6,601 nt of DNA, taken from contig JAPLWD010000081.1 in assembly GCA_026396775.1 (NCBI GenBank), forward strand, positions 1 through 6,601. The letters are read 5' to 3'. The DNA comes from Candidatus Gribaldobacteria bacterium (GTDB lineage Bacteria > Patescibacteriota > Minisyncoccia > Minisyncoccales > CG1-02-41-26). A program made the translations under genes and the position numbers. Positions within the stretch are counted from its first letter, which is position 1. Every line of letters begins with the position of its first letter. Under the pieces are notes generated by a model. That model was given only the letters and a program-made list of their open reading frames with translations, was not told where the DNA came from and did not search any database. Below are positions 6,009 to 6,601 of this stretch, one piece after another.

Positions 6009-6601
6009 ATGGAAGAAAATATGTCCAATGGTTCTGGTTTGTTGGGGGGTAAAAACCTGATTATCGGGGTTTTGGTTTTGATTTTGCTAGTGATGGCAGG
6101 GTATATGGTGTGGGCGACCAATATGGTGAATTATGTAAGCAAAGAAAAAGCTTCGCAAAAAGCTTTAGATTATATCAATAAAGAAATGCTGGGTGGCAAG
6201 TTTACAGCCGAGGTTTCAGGTAAAGTTGAAGAAGATAAGGGTATTTATCAACTGTATAAATTTAAAATTAAGATTGATGGCCAAGAAATTCCATCTTTTG
6301 TTTATGTAACCAGAGATGGTAAAATCTTGTTTCCTGAAAGCGCAGTTTTACAGCCAGCCTCCTCAACACCTGCTGTGGCTAAACCTGTTACTTGTGATTC
6401 GGTGAAAAAGGCCGATCAGCCGATGTTAGAAGCTTTTATTGTGAGTAACTGCCCTTACGGATTACAGATGCAAAGAGTTTTAGCTGAAATTGTTAAAGCC
6501 GACAGCACAATAGCGAATAATTTTAAAATCGAATATATGGGTGCCATTGAGGGTGGCAAAATTACCTCAATGCACGGCGATAAAGAAGCTCAAGAAAATT
6601 T
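6009..6601 (+). CDS. Membrane-anchored thioredoxin-fold (DsbA-like) protein with CPYG motif, partial
   Basis: The gene is cut by the right edge; 197 codons are visible. A short polar N-terminus is followed by one hydrophobic segment (about 17-35, LIIGVLVLILLVMAGYMVW), consistent with a signal anchor that leaves the rest outside the membrane. Residues 45-110 form a small domain (KALDYINKEML ... GIYQLYKFKIKIDGQEIPSFVYVTRDGKILFPES). A Ser/Pro/Ala linker (about 113-127) leads to a thioredoxin-like start, MLEAFIVSNCPYGLQMQRVL (139-158), with C148-P-Y-G151. The second position of a normal CxxC pair is Gly, so only one active-site cysteine is visible; C129 lies upstream. SMHGDKEAQEN (187-197) fits the same fold family. 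Likely roles are extracytoplasmic thiol chemistry or protein folding. The start could also be ATG 6021, and neither start has a clear Shine-Dalgarno sequence. Confidence 0.65.
   Translation, partial: MEENMSNGSGLLGGKNLIIGVLVLILLVMAGYMVWATNMVNYVSKEKASQKALDYINKEMLGGKFTAEVSGKVEEDKGIYQLYKFKIKIDGQEIPSFVYVTRDGKILFPESAVLQPASSTPAVAKPVTCDSVKKADQPMLEAFIVSNCPYGLQMQRVLAEIVKADSTIANNFKIEYMGAIEGGKITSMHGDKEAQEN

Noticed and set aside
7..6601. Recoded UGA (as in Gracilibacteria or Absconditabacteria)
   Set aside because: All genes read through conserved motifs with the standard code, and no in-frame TGA is needed.

Overview
The window looks like chromosomal DNA from a candidate-phyla-radiation (Patescibacteria-type) bacterium. 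This is inferred from four things: AT-rich genes with few clear Shine-Dalgarno sequences; an archaeal-type phosphoglycerate mutase next to enolase; a membrane-anchored CPYG thioredoxin-fold protein of a kind I associate with that group; and a dense scatter of palindromic elements. There is no 16S or ribosomal-protein marker, so the lineage remains a guess. The standard code fits all genes. The stops used are TAA and TAG, and no in-frame TGA is needed.

All six genes lie on the + strand. Positions 7-1302 encode a divergent FtsZ with a C-terminal partner-binding peptide. Positions 1303-1501 hold a GC-rich, 168-nt nested inverted repeat. Positions 1502-2380 encode a GalU-type nucleotidyltransferase. 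Thioredoxin reductase (2394-3320) follows after 13 nt. Enolase (readable from about 3348, first usable start 3384, to 4580) lacks the normal N-terminus and has a 24-nt hairpin at the place where it should be. Positions 4645-5853 encode an archaeal-type, cofactor-independent phosphoglycerate mutase. An AT-rich 140-nt inverted repeat (5860-5998) separates it from a membrane-anchored thioredoxin-fold protein that runs off the right edge (6009-6601).

Functionally this is a housekeeping block. It covers division (FtsZ), sugar-nucleotide supply for the envelope (GalU), thiol redox (TrxB and the CPYG protein), and two consecutive steps of lower glycolysis (3-phosphoglycerate to 2-phosphoglycerate to phosphoenolpyruvate). 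galU and trxB are probably co-transcribed. Whether all six form one operon is unclear, because long inverted repeats sit in three of the gaps.

The most unusual content is the set of palindromes. A perfect 42-bp palindrome (3697-3738, exactly 14 codons) sits in frame inside enolase, at a position where the family normally has no such segment. trxB carries a shorter palindrome whose 12-nt core matches it at 11 of 12 bases, in the same reading frame and also at a likely insertion point. Together they suggest a palindromic element family able to enter coding sequence and be translated, similar in principle to Rickettsia palindromic elements. The truncated enolase start and the large ftsZ-galU repeat may be further products of palindrome activity.
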